NCBI GenBank assembly: GCA_934481385.1
Contig: CAKSPD010000006.1
Location: forward strand, 61,482 to 125,481
Direction of reading: 5' to 3'
Length of the DNA: 64,000 bases
From: an uncultured Oscillospiraceae bacterium
GTDB taxonomy: Bacteria > Bacillota > Clostridia > Oscillospirales > Ruminococcaceae
The notes beneath the pieces were generated by a model. That model was not told the DNA's origin. It did not search any database and saw nothing but the letters and a program-made list of their open reading frames with translations. This document shows, piece after piece, positions 44,519-52,722 of the stretch. The position numbers were made by a program, and so were the translations under genes. Numbering within the stretch: position 1 is the stretch's first letter; the number at the start of each line of letters is the position of its first letter.

Positions 44519-44547
44519 TTGCAATTTTAATTAAAATGTGATATAAT
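44519..44547 (+). promoter_or_regulatory. sigma-A promoter of the NfeD-SPFH operon
   Basis: TTGCAA (44519-44524), 17 bases, TATAAT (44542-44547) with a TG extended -10. Confidence 0.8.
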
Positions 44548-44590
44548 TAAAAAAAGAAAATCTCAGACTTAGAAAGGATAGTGAAGCTTT

Positions 44591-45040
44591 ATGACTTTAT
44601 CATTACTGCTCTGGGCTTCTGTTATAATCATTGCCGTTATTGTTGAGGCAGGTACTTTTCAGCTTATTTCAATATGGTTTGCGTTCGGCGGACTTGTTGC
44701 ACTGATTGCAGATATTGCAGGTGCATCATTCGGAATGCAGTCTGCTCTGTTTACAGTATCTTCTGTAATATTCCTGATTATCGGCTTTCCTCTCGGAAGA
44801 AAGCTTTCAGATTTCAAAAAAACTTCTACTAATTTTGAAATGAATATCGGGAAAACTGCAACTGTTATTGAAGAAATAAATTCTGAAAAGAATACAGGCA
44901 GAGTTCGGCTCAACGGTGTGGACTGGATTGCCGTATCGGCTGACGGAAGCATTATCCCTGAAAATTCCGCTGTTTCTGTAAGTGAAGTAAAGGGTGCTAA
45001 ATTAATTGTCGCTTTAAAAGATACTGTAAAAGTATCCTGA
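44591..45040 (+). CDS. NfeD family membrane protein
   Basis: 149 residues. Membrane helices cover about 1-80, followed by the soluble OB-fold NfeD domain (about 88-149; IGKTATVIEEINSEKNTGRV and GVDWIAVSADG). This short form, without the ClpP-like part, pairs with SPFH proteins to organise membrane microdomains. The SPFH gene follows after 20 bases. Confidence 0.9.
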   Translation: MTLSLLLWASVIIIAVIVEAGTFQLISIWFAFGGLVALIADIAGASFGMQSALFTVSSVIFLIIGFPLGRKLSDFKKTSTNFEMNIGKTATVIEEINSEKNTGRVRLNGVDWIAVSADGSIIPENSAVSVSEVKGAKLIVALKDTVKVS

Positions 45041-45060
45041 TTTTAAGGAGGTTTTTATTT

Positions 45061-46029
45061 ATGGGTGCAGGAGGCTATATTCTTCTTGTTATTATTGTAT
45101 TTTTCGTTATCGTTCTGATAAGATGTATACAGATTGTTCCGCAGTCTTATGTATACGTTATCGAACGTCTTGGCTCTTTCTATTGTGAATGGCAGACCGG
45201 TATTCACTTCAAAGTTCCGTTCATTTACAGAATTGCCGGAAAGATTTCCCTTAAAGAAAAGGTTGTTGACTTCAAGCCTCAGCCTGTTATCACAAAGGAT
45301 AATGTTACTATGCAGATTGATACTGTTGTTTTCTATCAGATTACCGATGCAAAACAATTTATCTACGGCGTTGAAAGACCTATTTCTGCTATTGAAAACC
45401 TTTCAGCCACAACTCTGCGTAACATAATCGGTGAAATGGATTTGGACGGTACTCTTACTTCAAGAGATGTAATAAACAACAAGATTACTGCTACTCTTGA
45501 TATTGCTACTGACCCTTGGGGAATAAAAGTAAATCGTGTTGAACTTAAAAACATTATTCCGCCTAAAGAAATCCAGAACGCTATGGAAAAACAGATGAAG
45601 GCTGAACGTGAAAGACGTGAAAAAATCCTTCAGGCTGAAGGCGAAAAAAAATCACAGATTCTTGTTGCTGAAGGTGAAAAGGAATCAAAAATTCTTCGTG
45701 CCGAAGCTGAAAAACAATCAGAAATTCTTCGTGCTGAGGCTGAAAAACAGGCTATGATTCTTCGTGCCGATGCCGTCCGTGAACAGAAAATTCTTGAAGC
45801 TACCGGTGAGGCTCAGGCTATTGCTCTTGTTCAGAAAGCTCTTGCTGAAAGTATCGTAAGATTAAACAACGCTGAACCTACTTCACAGGTATTACAGCTT
45901 AAAGCTCTTGAAGCCTTTGAAAAAGCTGCTGACGGCAAAGCTACCAAAATTATTATACCAAGTGAAATTCAGGGCATAGCAGGTCTTGCATCAGGCATAA
46001 AAGAAGTTATCTGCGATAACAAAAATTAA
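45061..46029 (+). CDS. SPFH/Band 7 family protein (QmcA/stomatin-like)
   Basis: 322 residues. N-terminal membrane helix (about 3-24), SPFH domain about 25-180 (VVFYQITDAKQFIYGVERP, LRNIIGEMDLDGTLTSRDVIN), then a long coiled coil from about 175 to 260 with a repeating EAEKQSEILRAEAEK pattern that drives oligomer formation, and a small C-terminal tail. It forms membrane scaffolds with the NfeD partner encoded before it. Ribosome binding site AAGGAGG. Confidence 0.92.
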   Translation: MGAGGYILLVIIVFFVIVLIRCIQIVPQSYVYVIERLGSFYCEWQTGIHFKVPFIYRIAGKISLKEKVVDFKPQPVITKDNVTMQIDTVVFYQITDAKQFIYGVERPISAIENLSATTLRNIIGEMDLDGTLTSRDVINNKITATLDIATDPWGIKVNRVELKNIIPPKEIQNAMEKQMKAERERREKILQAEGEKKSQILVAEGEKESKILRAEAEKQSEILRAEAEKQAMILRADAVREQKILEATGEAQAIALVQKALAESIVRLNNAEPTSQVLQLKALEAFEKAADGKATKIIIPSEIQGIAGLASGIKEVICDNKN

Positions 46030-46053
46030 TATACTCTGATAGTTTAAATCAAC

Positions 46054-46083
46054 AAAAAGAACAGTGAAAACTGTTCTTTTTTG
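46054..46083 (+). terminator. terminator of the NfeD-SPFH operon
   Basis: AAAAAGAACAGT pairs with ACTGTTCTTTTT around a GAAA tetraloop and runs into T. Confidence 0.92.
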
Positions 46084-46131
46084 TATTATGCACCAATTTT
46101 TACAAAATAAAAAAAAGTTTCTATTTTCCTC

Positions 46132-46160
46132 TTGAAAAAAAATTTAAGTCGGTTTATAAT
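46132..46160 (+). promoter_or_regulatory. sigma-A promoter of the MBOAT operon
   Basis: TTGAAA (46132-46137), 17 bases, TATAAT (46155-46160). Confidence 0.8.
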
Positions 46161-46213
46161 AGCATTATGGGATTATAAATTCTTAAATATTCAGCTTAGG
46201 CAGGTTATTTTAA

Positions 46214-47641
46214 ATGGTTTTTTCAAGGCTTTTTTTTATCTTCTTTTTCTTCGTTATATGTATAATCGCTTATGCTTCTTCCGGAAGTATAAAACAAAAA
46301 AATTTAATTCTTTTAATCGCTTCACTAATCTTTTATGCATGGGGTGAACCTGTTTATATCCTGTTGCTGATTGTAAGCTCAGTCATTAACTATCTCTTTG
46401 CACTGGGAATAGAATATTACAGGGGTAAAAAGCTTGATTCTGTATTTACATTTCTTGCAGTAACTCTTAACCTGATTGCTCTCGGATACTATAAATACAG
46501 CGGTTTTATTGCCGAAAATATAAATGCTCTTTTCAGCTCTGACATCATTCCTATGCCGGATATTGACCATATGCCAATCGGTATAAGTTTCTTTACTTTC
46601 CAGACTATATCATATATAATTGACTGTCACTGGGAAGAAGTTCATGCTGAAAAAAGCTATCCTAATTTTCTTATGTATCTCTCTTTATTTCCACAGCTTA
46701 TTGCCGGCCCTATCGTCAGATACAGCACTGTTTCTGAAGAAATTCAGGACAGAAAAATATGTCTTAGCGATATAAGATATGGTCTTAACAGATTTATTCT
46801 CGGACTTTCAAAAAAAGTAATTCTTGCTGATAACCTTTATGAAATCGTCAAGAATATATTCGGGGAGGCACAAAACGATTTTGCAAATATCGGAAACGCT
46901 ACGCTGACAGGAGCGTGGCTCGGTGCAATATGCTATGCTATGTACATATATTTCGACTTTTCAGGCTATTCGGATATGGCTATCGGTATGGGACGTGTTT
47001 TCGGATTCCATTTCAATGAAAACTTCAATCACCCGTTTATATGCAAGGACGTTACAGAATTCTGGCAAAGATGGCACATATCTTTAAGTACATTTTTCAG
47101 GGACTATCTGCTTTATGTTCCGATTTTCGGAAAAAGAAGAAAATACGGCGGTCTTTTCCTTGTATGGTTCTGCACAGGTCTGTGGCATGGTGCTAACTGG
47201 AACTTCATAATATGGGGACTTTATTACGGAATTTTCGTATTCCTTGAAATGAAAATCGGAAAGAAGAATATGAAAAAAGTTCCTGTTGCTTTAAGACATA
47301 TTTATAACAAGCTTGTTATTATTATCGGTTTCGGAATTTTCTATTTTGAAGATTTAGGCAAGCTCGGAACTTTTCTTAAAGCCCTTTTCGGATTCGGTGG
47401 AAACGGATTTATAAGCAATATCGATAAAATGTCATTCGTGAATAATATATTCCTTATAATCCTGTCCGTTATATGCACTTTTCCGATACTCAGTCTGTTC
47501 AAGAAAATCAGTGAAAAATCATTTACCGCACAGGTTGCCGTATCATTCAGCACAACATGGGTATGTGCATTTCTGCTTCTGCTTTGCAGTCTGTTACTCG
47601 TAAATTCAACTAATCAGCCTTTCCTTTATTTCAGATTCTGA
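46214..47641 (+). CDS. MBOAT family O-acyltransferase (AlgI/DltB-like)
   Basis: 475-residue integral membrane enzyme. The motif WQRWHISLSTFFRDYL and, after it, the catalytic His in GLWHGANWNFIIWG mark the AlgI/PatA/DltB branch, which passes acyl groups across the membrane to surface glycans. The ribosome binding site is weak (AGGCAGGT). It begins an operon with a DHHW partner, an FkbH-like enzyme and an acyl carrier protein, so the acyl donor is probably ACP-bound. Confidence 0.92.
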   Translation: MVFSRLFFIFFFFVICIIAYASSGSIKQKNLILLIASLIFYAWGEPVYILLLIVSSVINYLFALGIEYYRGKKLDSVFTFLAVTLNLIALGYYKYSGFIAENINALFSSDIIPMPDIDHMPIGISFFTFQTISYIIDCHWEEVHAEKSYPNFLMYLSLFPQLIAGPIVRYSTVSEEIQDRKICLSDIRYGLNRFILGLSKKVILADNLYEIVKNIFGEAQNDFANIGNATLTGAWLGAICYAMYIYFDFSGYSDMAIGMGRVFGFHFNENFNHPFICKDVTEFWQRWHISLSTFFRDYLLYVPIFGKRRKYGGLFLVWFCTGLWHGANWNFIIWGLYYGIFVFLEMKIGKKNMKKVPVALRHIYNKLVIIIGFGIFYFEDLGKLGTFLKALFGFGGNGFISNIDKMSFVNNIFLIILSVICTFPILSLFKKISEKSFTAQVAVSFSTTWVCAFLLLLCSLLLVNSTNQPFLYFRF

Positions 47642-47658
47642 TGCGGAGTGTTTATAAA

Positions 47659-49035
47659 ATGTCAAAAGAAAATTTTTCAAAAAAAAGACAGGCAAAAATC
47701 AATAAAAGACTCGATTTTCTCAATGTCATGGTTATTATGATTATACTTATTGTCGGATTTATTTATCTGATTGTATTCAAGCGTGAAACCGTTTCAAATG
47801 AAGAAAACAGAAATCTTACAAAATTTCCGAAATTTTCAGTCGAAAACTATTTAAGCGGAAAATATACTGAGGGAATTGCAAAATATTATGATGATACTGT
47901 CCCTAACAGAAGTGAACTGAAAAAATTTATAGCTACTTATATCATTCCTTTAAAAGGACTTGAATATGGTTCTGATAATCTTATAATCTATCAGAACAAC
48001 AGCGGAAATAAAAAACCTGATAAACCTGAAAAGCCTGAAGTTACAACAACACAGACAACTGTTTCATCTGTTTCCAATACAGGTACAGAAATTACCTCAA
48101 CAACTACTGTAACTGTTACAACTGTTCCTGATAATCATAACCCTGCTGTAAACGGTGAAATTGCAAATAATATCGTTGTTGTCAACAACAGAGGTCTTAT
48201 GCTTTACGGCGGTGGTATGGAAAACGGTGCTGAATATGCATCTATTCTCAATGAATATAAAAAACAGCTCGGAAAAGATGTAAATGTTTACTCTATGGTC
48301 TGCCCTACTGCTGTATCATATTATATGCCTGAAAATTATCTTGACCTTACGGCAAGTGAACAGGACAATATAACAAATATCAACAACAATCTTAAAGATG
48401 TTATTCCTGTTGATATTTTCAATACACTGTTATGCCACAAAAATGAAAATATTTACACCCGTACTGACCACCACTGGTCACAGCTTGGTGCTTACTATGC
48501 TTCACAGCAGTTTGCTGAAATTGCTGATGTTCCTTTCACTGACATATCAAAATATAAAAAGGTTTCACTTCCGAACTATGTCGGAACTCTCTATGGATAC
48601 ACACAGAGTTCTGCACTTATAAACAATCCTGAAGATTTCGTATATTATATTCCGCCAAATTCATACACAACTACATACTACTCAACAAGTTTCACTGACC
48701 CGACAGAAGGAAACCTTCTCTTTGACCCTGCTCCTATGGCTGAATCAAGTTATTATCTTGTATTTATGGGCGGTGACGAAAAAATAACCCACATCAATAC
48801 TGACTGCAAAAACGGCAGAAATCTTGTTATTTTCAAGGACAGCTACGGAAACGCTGTTGTTCCGAACCTTACAGGTTCTTTTGAAAATATCTATGTCTGC
48901 GATATGCGTCATTTTGAACTCAATTCAATCGAATTTATCAAACAGGTCAAGGCTACTGATGTTCTTTTTGCTATGAATACTTTCAGTGCGACAGGCGGAA
49001 ATTACAAATGCCTTGAAGATATTATGAATCAGTAA
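47659..49035 (+). CDS. DHHW-family SGNH-like partner of MBOAT (AlgX/AlgJ-like)
   Basis: 458 residues from the ATG at 47659, which has GGAGTG before it (the frame opens at 47641). N-terminal membrane helix (about 18-45), Thr-rich linker (about 120-160) and an SGNH-like domain with the TRTDHHWSQLGAYY motif (catalytic Asp-His) and the Ser in FKDSYGNAVV. It would take the acyl group passed by MBOAT and put it on the extracellular polymer. Confidence 0.88.
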   Translation: MSKENFSKKRQAKINKRLDFLNVMVIMIILIVGFIYLIVFKRETVSNEENRNLTKFPKFSVENYLSGKYTEGIAKYYDDTVPNRSELKKFIATYIIPLKGLEYGSDNLIIYQNNSGNKKPDKPEKPEVTTTQTTVSSVSNTGTEITSTTTVTVTTVPDNHNPAVNGEIANNIVVVNNRGLMLYGGGMENGAEYASILNEYKKQLGKDVNVYSMVCPTAVSYYMPENYLDLTASEQDNITNINNNLKDVIPVDIFNTLLCHKNENIYTRTDHHWSQLGAYYASQQFAEIADVPFTDISKYKKVSLPNYVGTLYGYTQSSALINNPEDFVYYIPPNSYTTTYYSTSFTDPTEGNLLFDPAPMAESSYYLVFMGGDEKITHINTDCKNGRNLVIFKDSYGNAVVPNLTGSFENIYVCDMRHFELNSIEFIKQVKATDVLFAMNTFSATGGNYKCLEDIMNQ

Positions 49036-49050
49036 AAAGGAGTTTTCAGC

Positions 49051-50850
49051 TTGAAAGAATTAACATTTCCATTTGACAACAGCTTTATTATTAAAAACAA
49101 AAAGAAACTTAAAAAAATTCTGCTGAACAGCAATTCCTCTCGCATTAAAAAGAAAATTGCCGTACTTTGCGGTTCAACTGCAAATGATATTGTTTCATCT
49201 CTTGAACTCTTTCTCCTTGACTGCGGAATTGAACCACTGTTCTATATATCCGAATATAACAAATACTGGGAAGATGCTGTTTTCGGAAATGATGAACTTG
49301 AAAAATTTCAGCCTGATATTATCATAATCCACACCACTTCACGAAATATCACTGAATTTTCTGAAAGCTTTTCCGAAACCGTCCAGACTATAAATCAGAA
49401 AATTGATTCACAGTTTGAAAAATTTTCTCACATGTGGGAAAAACTTCAGCGTTTCAACTGCCCTGTAATTCAGAACAATTTTGAAACACCTCTGCTCCGT
49501 CCGACAGGAAACGCTGATTTCTGGGAAATTCATGGAAAAACTTTCTTTATAAATTCCCTTAATATCAGACTTGCTGAATATGCACAGACTCATAAGGATT
49601 TCTACATAAATGATATAAATTATCTTGCCTCCTGTTTCGGACTCGAAAAATGGCATAATGCATCTTATTGGTATATGTATAAATATGCAATGTCACTTGA
49701 TGCTGTTCCGGAAGTTGCTTACAGTCTTGCATGCATAATAAAATCCATATACGGAAAAAATAAAAAGCTTATTGCTCTCGATTTGGACAACACTCTGTGG
49801 GGCGGTGTTATCGGTGATGACGGTCAGGAAGGTATTGAAATAGGCCACGAAAATGCAGATGCAGAGGCATTTGAAGAATTTCAGCGTTCCATAAAAGAAT
49901 ATAAGAAATTCGGTGTACTTCTCGGAGTATGCTCAAAAAATGATGAGGAAAACGCTCTGCTCGGACTCAATCACCCCGAAACAGTTCTGATTCCTGACGA
50001 TTTCGTGAACATCAAAGCTAACTGGAATCCGAAAGACAGAAATCTTATTGATATGTCATCTGAACTTTCACTTCTCCCTGAAAGTTTTGTATTTATAGAT
50101 GATAACCCTGCTGAATGTCATATCGTTGAATCGCAGATTTCAGGCATAAATACAATAAACTTCCAGACTGTTCAGGAAGCATCATATAAATTAAGCCGTT
50201 CGGACTTTTTTGAACTTACAAAACTTTCTTCTGATGACCTCAAAAGAAATGATATGTACATAGCTAATGCAAAACGTGAATCACAGAAAAAAAGTTTTGC
50301 AGATTACGGAGAATATCTCCTTAGTCTTGAAATGAACGCTGTTATAGAGGATTTCAAACCTGTATACCTCCAGCGTATTACACAGCTTACTAACAAAAGC
50401 AATCAGTTCAATCTGACTACTAAAAGATATTCTGATACTGATATGCAGAAAGTTTTTGAAAGTGACAGATATATAAGACTTTACGGCAGACTTTCTGACC
50501 GTTTCGGTGACAACGGCATTGTATCTGTTGTTATCGGTGAAAAAAACAATGATAATCTGAGTATTGATTTATGGCTTATGAGCTGTCGTGTTCTTAAACG
50601 TGAAATGGAATTTGCTATGCTCGATACTCTTGTAGCACAGTGCAGACTTCAGAATATCCGCACTATAACAGGCTACTACTTTAAAACAGCTAAAAATAAC
50701 ATGGTATCTGAATTATACAAAGATTTCGGATTCTCTCCTGTAAAGAAATTTGAAAACGGAGATTCTGTATGGAAACTTGATATTTCAGATTATAAAAACC
50801 TTAACCATGCTATAAGAATAAATGAAAGTGAGTGTATCTCAAATGGATAG
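49051..50850 (+). CDS. FkbH-like HAD-IIIC protein with GNAT-like C-terminus
   Basis: 599 residues, TTG start with AAAGGAG eight bases before. N-terminal SGNH-like region (about 1-235), a HAD-IIIC domain with DLDNTLWGGVIGDDG (nucleophile Asp) and FIDDNPAEC, and a GNAT-type C-terminus (about 400-590). FkbH proteins in polyketide pathways use 1,3-bisphosphoglycerate to load D-glycerate on an ACP. The ACP gene directly follows (overlapping its end), which supports glyceryl-ACP synthesis here. Substrate is inferred. Confidence 0.88.
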   Translation: MKELTFPFDNSFIIKNKKKLKKILLNSNSSRIKKKIAVLCGSTANDIVSSLELFLLDCGIEPLFYISEYNKYWEDAVFGNDELEKFQPDIIIIHTTSRNITEFSESFSETVQTINQKIDSQFEKFSHMWEKLQRFNCPVIQNNFETPLLRPTGNADFWEIHGKTFFINSLNIRLAEYAQTHKDFYINDINYLASCFGLEKWHNASYWYMYKYAMSLDAVPEVAYSLACIIKSIYGKNKKLIALDLDNTLWGGVIGDDGQEGIEIGHENADAEAFEEFQRSIKEYKKFGVLLGVCSKNDEENALLGLNHPETVLIPDDFVNIKANWNPKDRNLIDMSSELSLLPESFVFIDDNPAECHIVESQISGINTINFQTVQEASYKLSRSDFFELTKLSSDDLKRNDMYIANAKRESQKKSFADYGEYLLSLEMNAVIEDFKPVYLQRITQLTNKSNQFNLTTKRYSDTDMQKVFESDRYIRLYGRLSDRFGDNGIVSVVIGEKNNDNLSIDLWLMSCRVLKREMEFAMLDTLVAQCRLQNIRTITGYYFKTAKNNMVSELYKDFGFSPVKKFENGDSVWKLDISDYKNLNHAIRINESECISNG

Positions 50851-51085
50851 AAAAAATGTAAATGAACGCCTTAACAGAATTTTCAGAGATGTTTTTGATG
50901 ATGATTCAATAACTGTCAATGACAATACAACTTCCGATGATATTGAGGACTGGGACAGTATTGAACACATCACTCTTATTGATGCTGTTGAACATGAATT
51001 TAAAATGCGTTTCAAAATGAAAGAAGTTTCAGGAATGAAAAATGTCGGAGAGATGATTTCAATTATTCTTGAAAGAGGAAAATAA
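50843..51085 (+). CDS. acyl carrier protein
   Basis: 80 residues from the ATG at 50843, overlapping the FkbH-like gene end by 8 bases; AGTGAGTG is a weak site, and coupling to the upstream stop is likely. Phosphopantetheine Ser in DWDSIEHITLIDAVE. The helix pattern of an ACP is complete. It is distinct from the fatty-acid ACP, which is expected elsewhere, and should serve the FkbH/MBOAT pathway. Confidence 0.9.
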   Translation: MDRKNVNERLNRIFRDVFDDDSITVNDNTTSDDIEDWDSIEHITLIDAVEHEFKMRFKMKEVSGMKNVGEMISIILERGK

Positions 51086-51907
51086 TTGAAAATAACAGCT
51101 ATATTGAAAAATAAGAAAATCAGACGCAGTATAATTATTATACTGCTTATTCTGATTTTCTTTGTTTATGGATTTACAATCCGGACGGTCAGATATAAAA
51201 TCAGTTCCGACAAAATAACAGAAAAAATAAAGATTGTTTTTCTCTCCGACCTTCATAACTGTTTTTATGGCGGATTCGACCAGTCCGGACTTTTAAAAAG
51301 AATAGATAAAGAAAATCCTGATATAGTAATTTTCGGCGGTGATATTATTGATGAATACGGCGGTACAAAGTTTGCTATTAAACTTATGAGCGAAACCGTC
51401 AAAAAATATCCCTGCTACTATACAGAGGGGAATCATGAATGTTCAAGAGATGATAACAAATTATTTCATCAGCAGGTAAGAAATCTCGGTGTAAATGTCG
51501 TTGAAGGCAAAAACCGTCAGATTACTGTCAAAAATCAGAAGATAAATATTGTCGGAATAGTAAATGCCAATTATCATACTGAAGAATTTATATCCGATTT
51601 GAGCAAATCCTATGCCTATAATATAGTCATTATGCATGAACCACAGCAGATTGACAGTATTCTTGATTGCGGATTTGACCTTGTACTTTCCGGTCACGCT
51701 CATGGCGGTCAGTGGAGATTACCTTTTATTCTTGAACAGGGACTTTATGCTCCTGACCAAGGTCTTTTTCCAGACTATACAAACGGAATGTTCACTTATG
51801 GAAATACAGTTCACATAATAAGCAAAGGCCTTGCAAGACCTTTGAGAATGATTTTCATTCCGAGAATTTACAATCACCCTGAATTTACTGTAATCGAAAT
51901 TTCGTGA
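51086..51907 (+). CDS. membrane-anchored metallophosphoesterase (YkuE/YaeI-like)
   Basis: 273 residues, TTG start directly after the ACP stop, with AGAGGA seven bases before. An N-terminal membrane helix (about 10-32) is followed by a calcineurin-type phosphoesterase: FLSDLHN, FGGDIIDEYGG, EGNHE and LSGHAHGGQW, all metal ligands present. The YkuE-type enzymes act at the outer membrane face; members cleave phospholipid or lipid A-like substrates. It may clean up lipid intermediates of the surface-acylation operon, or be unrelated. Confidence 0.88.
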   Translation: MKITAILKNKKIRRSIIIILLILIFFVYGFTIRTVRYKISSDKITEKIKIVFLSDLHNCFYGGFDQSGLLKRIDKENPDIVIFGGDIIDEYGGTKFAIKLMSETVKKYPCYYTEGNHECSRDDNKLFHQQVRNLGVNVVEGKNRQITVKNQKINIVGIVNANYHTEEFISDLSKSYAYNIVIMHEPQQIDSILDCGFDLVLSGHAHGGQWRLPFILEQGLYAPDQGLFPDYTNGMFTYGNTVHIISKGLARPLRMIFIPRIYNHPEFTVIEIS

Positions 51908-51912
51908 TACTC

Positions 51913-51941
51913 TTGTTTTTTCAGAAAATATGTGTTATAAT
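51913..51941 (+). promoter_or_regulatory. possible sigma-A promoter of rlmB
   Basis: TTGTTT (51913-51918), 17 bases, TATAAT (51936-51941). The -35 box is weak. No terminator is seen between the phosphoesterase gene and rlmB. Confidence 0.55.
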
Positions 51942-51976
51942 CAGTTTACAAAGAATATAGAAAGAAGGCAAAAATT

Positions 51977-52720
51977 ATGACAGACAATAATAATAACGGT
52001 GATATTATAGCAGGAAGAAATCCTGTTATTGAGGCTCTTAAATCAGAAAAGCTTATAGATACTATCTATATAAGCGGTGAAGGCGGAAGCCTTAACCTTA
52101 TAAGACGTCTTGCAAAAGAAAAGAATATAGTTGTAAAGGATACTCAGGATAAAAAACTTTCCTCACTCTGCAACAATGCCTCACATCAGGGAGTTGTTGC
52201 TGTCGGAGCTTACAGCGAATATATTTCAGTTGAGGAACTTCTTGAAATATCCCGCAAAAAAGGTACAAAACCTTTTATAATAATATGCGATGAAATTGAA
52301 GACCCGCATAATCTCGGGGCTATTATACGAACTGCCGAATCAGCAGGTGCAGACGGAATTATTATTCCTAAACGTCACTGTGCCTCAATTTCTCCGACTG
52401 TATACAAGACATCAGCAGGAGCTGTAAGCTGGCTTCCTGTTGCAAAAGTTTCAAATCTTGCATCTGCAATAGATTTCTTAAAGGAAAACAATGTCTGGAT
52501 TTACGGCACTGATGCTTCCGGTGAGGACTATACAAAAACCGATTTCACCGGAGCGTGTGCAATTGTCATCGGCTCTGAGGGATTCGGAATGAGCCGTCTT
52601 GTTCAGAAAAAATGTGATTTTCTCGTTAAGCTCCCTATGTTCGGAAAAATCACTTCTCTTAATGCCTCTGTTGCCGGCGGAATATTTATGTACGAAGTTG
52701 TCAGACAGCGGAGGGCATAA
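51977..52720 (+). CDS. rlmB: 23S rRNA 2'-O-methyltransferase (TrmH/SpoU family)
   Basis: 247 residues. N-terminal substrate-binding domain (1-80, with GRNPVIEALKS), SPOUT domain with the knot motifs DEIEDPHNLGAIIRTAESAGADGII, IVIGSEGFGMS and ITSLNASVAGGIFMYEVVRQR. This is the RlmB branch, which methylates G2251 of 23S rRNA in the ribosomal peptidyl-transferase centre; a tRNA specificity cannot be excluded. The next gene begins two bases after its stop. Confidence 0.92.
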   Translation: MTDNNNNGDIIAGRNPVIEALKSEKLIDTIYISGEGGSLNLIRRLAKEKNIVVKDTQDKKLSSLCNNASHQGVVAVGAYSEYISVEELLEISRKKGTKPFIIICDEIEDPHNLGAIIRTAESAGADGIIIPKRHCASISPTVYKTSAGAVSWLPVAKVSNLASAIDFLKENNVWIYGTDASGEDYTKTDFTGACAIVIGSEGFGMSRLVQKKCDFLVKLPMFGKITSLNASVAGGIFMYEVVRQRRA

Positions 52721-52722
52721 TA

